Shown piece after piece: positions 60,224 through 64,000 of a stretch of DNA of 64,000 bases (positions are counted from its first letter, which is position 1; every line of letters starts with the position of its first letter). This DNA comes from Rhea pennata (lineage: Eukaryota; Chordata; Aves; Rheiformes; Rheidae): contig NC_084666.1 of assembly GCF_028389875.1 (NCBI RefSeq), positions 28,800,308 through 28,864,307 on the forward strand. The letters are read 5' to 3'. Position numbers and translations under genes: made by a program. The notes beneath the pieces were generated by a model. It did not search any database. It worked only from the letters and a program-made list of their open reading frames with translations, and was not told the DNA's origin.

Positions 60224-63200
60224 CTGAAAACTCACAGTGCGCTCTTCCTCACTGACCAGAAAAGGAGGTCTCTCCTGCCTTTCTTCATGCTCTTCAATGA
60301 GTCCCAAAGAAATTTTATATCTTTGAGATCCTTTATTCCTCTACCAGATACGATTGAAATTAGATAATGGATTTAAAAGTCATTTTTTCTCCAGAAGAGT
60401 CTGATTTTCACAGGAAATTAAGTATAACGAATGTCCTTGGCTTTAACCTCCCTTCATTTTTAAACAAAAACATTTAAAAAGGCCTCATTTTAGGAATCCT
60501 TAGAATTTCTTTAGCATGAATTGGTATGTATTCTCACTGTTTAAAAATCTGAGGAAAACATTTACATTTAAAATGCACTTTTGACTCTAAAAAAGAGGTA
60601 AGGTGCCATTACATAATCAGAATCCTTCTTCTCAGCCCAAAATTCCTACTCTGTCAATCCATGTCAAAACCAGGCCCCTATTCAATTTGCAAATGAGAAA
60701 AGTTTACAAACCATTTTTTTATATTCTAATTTTTGTGCCTATGAAGTTAAATCGAAAACTTGCAGACACAAATATCTGCTATATTTGTTGAATCAGGTTG
60801 ATTCAGAAATGTTTAGTAAAAATATTTTTCTCCATTTGACCTTCTCCACTGTAGATCTTTCCTTCTATATACAGAAGTCCACAGAGTAAGTGCAGAGCTG
60901 AATATAGATCTGAACCAGGGCAAACCGGCCTTGCCTGCAGTACAGTCAATCCTAAAAGTGGCTCTAATAAGACTGAAATGAATCACAGGCACAGAGTTCT
61001 GAAAACCATCTTTCCTGCTGATATTCTAAATGGTACAAATATGACCTTCTGACACTATCATTTTTTGTCTCTACATTCTCACAGACTCCATTAAAACATC
61101 CCTAAAGCTCAGTTGGCCCAACCAAGCTTTTACTACTGTACGCAAAATTACAGATATTGAAAACTCCAGGATATATTTTTTAACAGCATGGTTGGATTAT
61201 TGCAGAGCACTATACAAGTAAAATAAAAGGCAGAGAAACATCATGGAAATGGTGGTCCAAGGTGAATAGAGATGTTTATAGCCAGGACTGCAGCAGGTAT
61301 GCACGGAGCAGTCATGGGGTCGGGGGGGGCTCCACAGTAGCAGAGTCAGGTGCCAAGGCACCTGGGCCAACCCGCTGTGCTTCTTCAGGAAAACAGCCTG
61401 CTGGCTGGTGCTGTAGGATGAAGAACTGGAGAAGAAGGAATGGTCAAAAATAAACGTGCATATTCTTTGTCTGTCCAAAGCTGGTACATTGCTTAGGAGC
61501 CGAATTGCAGAGCCTCTACAACAGCAACCTCCAACATTTGTCTTGCACCTTCCTTTGTCTACCTATCCTACTTGTTTCCACAGCAGGGAAAAGAGGTGTG
61601 ATTTCCGTGGCCCATTAGAAAAGTGGCTTCCTTGGGACTTCTGATCAAGAAAAAACACATCTGGGGAAGTCACAGCTCTCTTTTTCCATCTGGCATCCAG
61701 TCCTTCATTCCAGTTCTTCATTTTTAAAGGCATCTTAAACAAAAAGGTTTCCTTTTCAATCCCTTATTGCTGAAATGAGTTAGGAAAACACCAGGTCCTT
61801 CAAAGCTGCTCCCTACCTGTAACACTGTAGCAGGGCTGAGGAGGGGAGCAGCTTTGCCCTAGTTTCTCTCGGGACTGGAGAACAAGAGGGGCTGTGTTGT
61901 GCAAGTGGTACGCACCGACAAATCACCTCCCGCTCGCACCTTCGCAGTGAATGGGGCTGTGTGCACGTATGGAGAGCAGAACAGAATCCCTCTGCTCAGC
62001 CTGCTTAATGTTACTAAGAAATATGTTCCTTCTGCAAGAATGAAGAGGTGGAATAAATTAGCTGCTGCACAGCTCATGTGTTAATTAAAACAACTTTTCC
62101 TGTTTCTGATTTTTCACTAAAAGTTAAATGTCATTAGGAGTGCACACTGAATGACCTCCTTTGATTCTCAAACTCTATTACATATGGGGAAAGGCATTTA
62201 AATGAGCATCTACCAAATTGAAATTTTTGGATACTGCTTTCCTGACAGTGTTAAAAAAGCCCAGTTGTGGAGAACAGAAAATCACCATTAATCTATGCGG
62301 GCTTGAAGATTTTAAACCACATGTCCAAGATCCTGACGGACATCCTAAGACGAAAATAATCATCTTCTGCTGTAAGTAGAGGTTTGATCTCACCAATATT
62401 GCTTCTGTTCTGTTTTCATCCACTTGCACCAACCGAATTTGAGGACAGCCAAACCTTCATGACCTGCATTCAGCAACTAACAGGATGAGGCCACTGGCCC
62501 CTTTTTTTTGACCTACTTTTGAACTTTTTGATCAGAGATAGCACATCCCTTCATAAGCTATACATTAGCATAGATATTAGGACCAGAAGGAAGCCATTTT
62601 CGCATGAAGTCTGAAAAAGGAGAATGGAGTTGCTTTTCTACAATTTATGGTGACTCTAGAAATCAAATTGTAAAGTTTTTCTACAGATTTCTGAAATTAG
62701 AAGGAATATACTTTAGGAAATGGACACAGTCAAATGCACACTGTGAACCCTTGAGATCTGTAATTATATAGGGCAACATGATTTTTCCTGGCTTGAATGC
62801 AAAAAATGAGAACTTCAGAACTATGTTTCTGAAAACATTTTGCTGTGCTTTCCCTCTTTTGATATATGGTTCAAGTGTTATAAAAAACTTCTTTCTTTCT
62901 CTAACGCACTTTGTGAAGGTCTTTGTTTCTTCTCAGATATGTCACAAAAAGGCTATGATACAAAGTTGTGTATTTAGGAAAAGGGACAGTTTACAGCTTT
63001 ACTCTGCTTTATACCGTAAGGCTGTTCCTGGTAGTAACTTGGGCTCTCTCTATAGCCCATTTACAAAAATAAACCAACACAAACCTTGCAAACCATGGAA
63101 CTGAGCTGGCAAAGTAGCTATGCTGTTCTAGGAGAACATACTGAAGGATGGGCTGAAACACAAAACCAGTACTTGGAAGAAGATAAAATCCAGCATCAGG

Positions 63201-64000
63201 ATTCCATTATGCAAGTTATTTTGTAGATATGCAGAGTTAATTGCTTGTCAGTGAAAGAGAGAAAGAACAGAGATATAGGGTGCCTTGAGGGTCAGAACAC
63301 TAAACACAGCACTATGGTTTTAAACTAATGAAAATCTTCTATTTATATACTTCAGATGATGGTGTAATAATGGGGGGTCATTCTTTTTCTAGCATATAAA
63401 TCGAAAATTATGTATATGTAATACTACAGCTATATGTTTTATAAAAGTTTTGATATATTTTTCCATGCAAGGTTGCTAAGAAAAAAGCAGGCAAAAGTAC
63501 CTATGGATACACAGATCATGGTTATTTTTCGCAAGAGAAAAAAAAGTGTAACAGCCAAAACCGGGATAGCATTTGTGTAATATCTCTTGTCATTTTTCTT
63601 CCTGATGGAACCTGTCATGCATTTCAATCTTCGTTCTTAAATCTCACTCATATTAAATCTGGCTCCCTATTTGGTCAAAAAGAGAACAAACAAGATGTTG
63701 CTGGACAAGGCAGGACAGGCCAAGAATGTAAGACTATGGTCTTACAATAGTTTTATTGTAATAATACAATTGTGATACAAGCAGAATGTAAAATATTGGA
63801 ATTCACTAAATTCTGATTTGGGGGAATGAGAGAGGCTGTTCAACGACCCTTGAGAAGAGAGCACCCACAGGAGACATGGCCATGTCTGCGATAGTGTCCC
63901 AGCAGCACCCTTCACATCTCCTCCATGAGGAATGGAGAGGGCAGCCCAGGGGCAGAGGCAGAGAAGGAGCTCGTCTCCCCCCACAACTCCAGTCCACAAC

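Larger units (their letters stand above)
57282..64000 (-). other. SCFD2 upstream intron, running out of the window
   Basis: At least 6.7 kb without a recognisable SCFD2 exon. It contains the second tRNA-derived SINE (58.2 kb) and an unassigned exon-like pair on the - strand (59.62-60.37 kb). The rest is AT-rich with nothing else visible. Confidence 0.75.

Noticed and set aside
1-64000. CRISPR arrays, operons, ribosome binding sites, phage or plasmid features
   Set aside because: The sequence is vertebrate nuclear DNA with spliced genes and LINE/SINE repeats; no regularly spaced repeats are seen.

Overview
The window is vertebrate nuclear DNA, almost certainly from a bird. It carries a CR1 LINE with an open reverse-transcriptase frame, several older CR1 3' ends, and two tRNA-Ile-derived SINEs with CR1-type tails. 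It also holds the conserved amniote gene pair RASL11B and SCFD2, arranged tail to tail. Galliforms are poor in SINEs, so the two SINE copies point weakly to another bird lineage (inference).

Layout. Bases 1-29,700 contain no gene I can recognise. They appear to be the intergenic space to the left of RASL11B, where USP46 is the expected neighbour in other amniotes, but no USP46 exon was found. This stretch holds AT-rich DNA, two small orphan CpG-rich patches (12.24-12.42 kb and 18.45-18.79 kb), candidate enhancer-like motifs (19.22 and 19.75 kb), MIR-like and ancient CR1/L3-like fossils, and long homopolymers. A CpG island at 29.7-30.96 kb covers the start of RASL11B. RASL11B has four coding exons on the + strand (30,350-33,364), encodes 245 aa, and is followed by a 3' UTR with a poly(A) signal at 34,490.

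From 36-37 kb rightwards the - strand is SCFD2. Its last four coding exons are at 57,136-57,281, 53,098-53,232, 42,805-42,924 and 37,770-37,862. They encode the last 163 residues of the Sec1-family protein; the rest of the gene lies beyond base 64,000. The four exons join in frame. The intron after the 57 kb exon starts with GC instead of GT. Introns of SCFD2 carry the large CR1 (43.9-45.85 kb), both SINEs, older CR1 pieces, and two exon-like open stretches on the - strand (47.85-48.19 kb and 59.62-60.37 kb) that I could not assign to any known family.

Functionally, RASL11B is an atypical Ras-like small GTPase without a C-terminal lipidation box, and SCFD2 is a Sec1/Munc18-like protein presumed to act in vesicle trafficking. 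They are neighbours by conserved synteny; nothing in the sequence indicates joint regulation beyond their convergent 3' ends.
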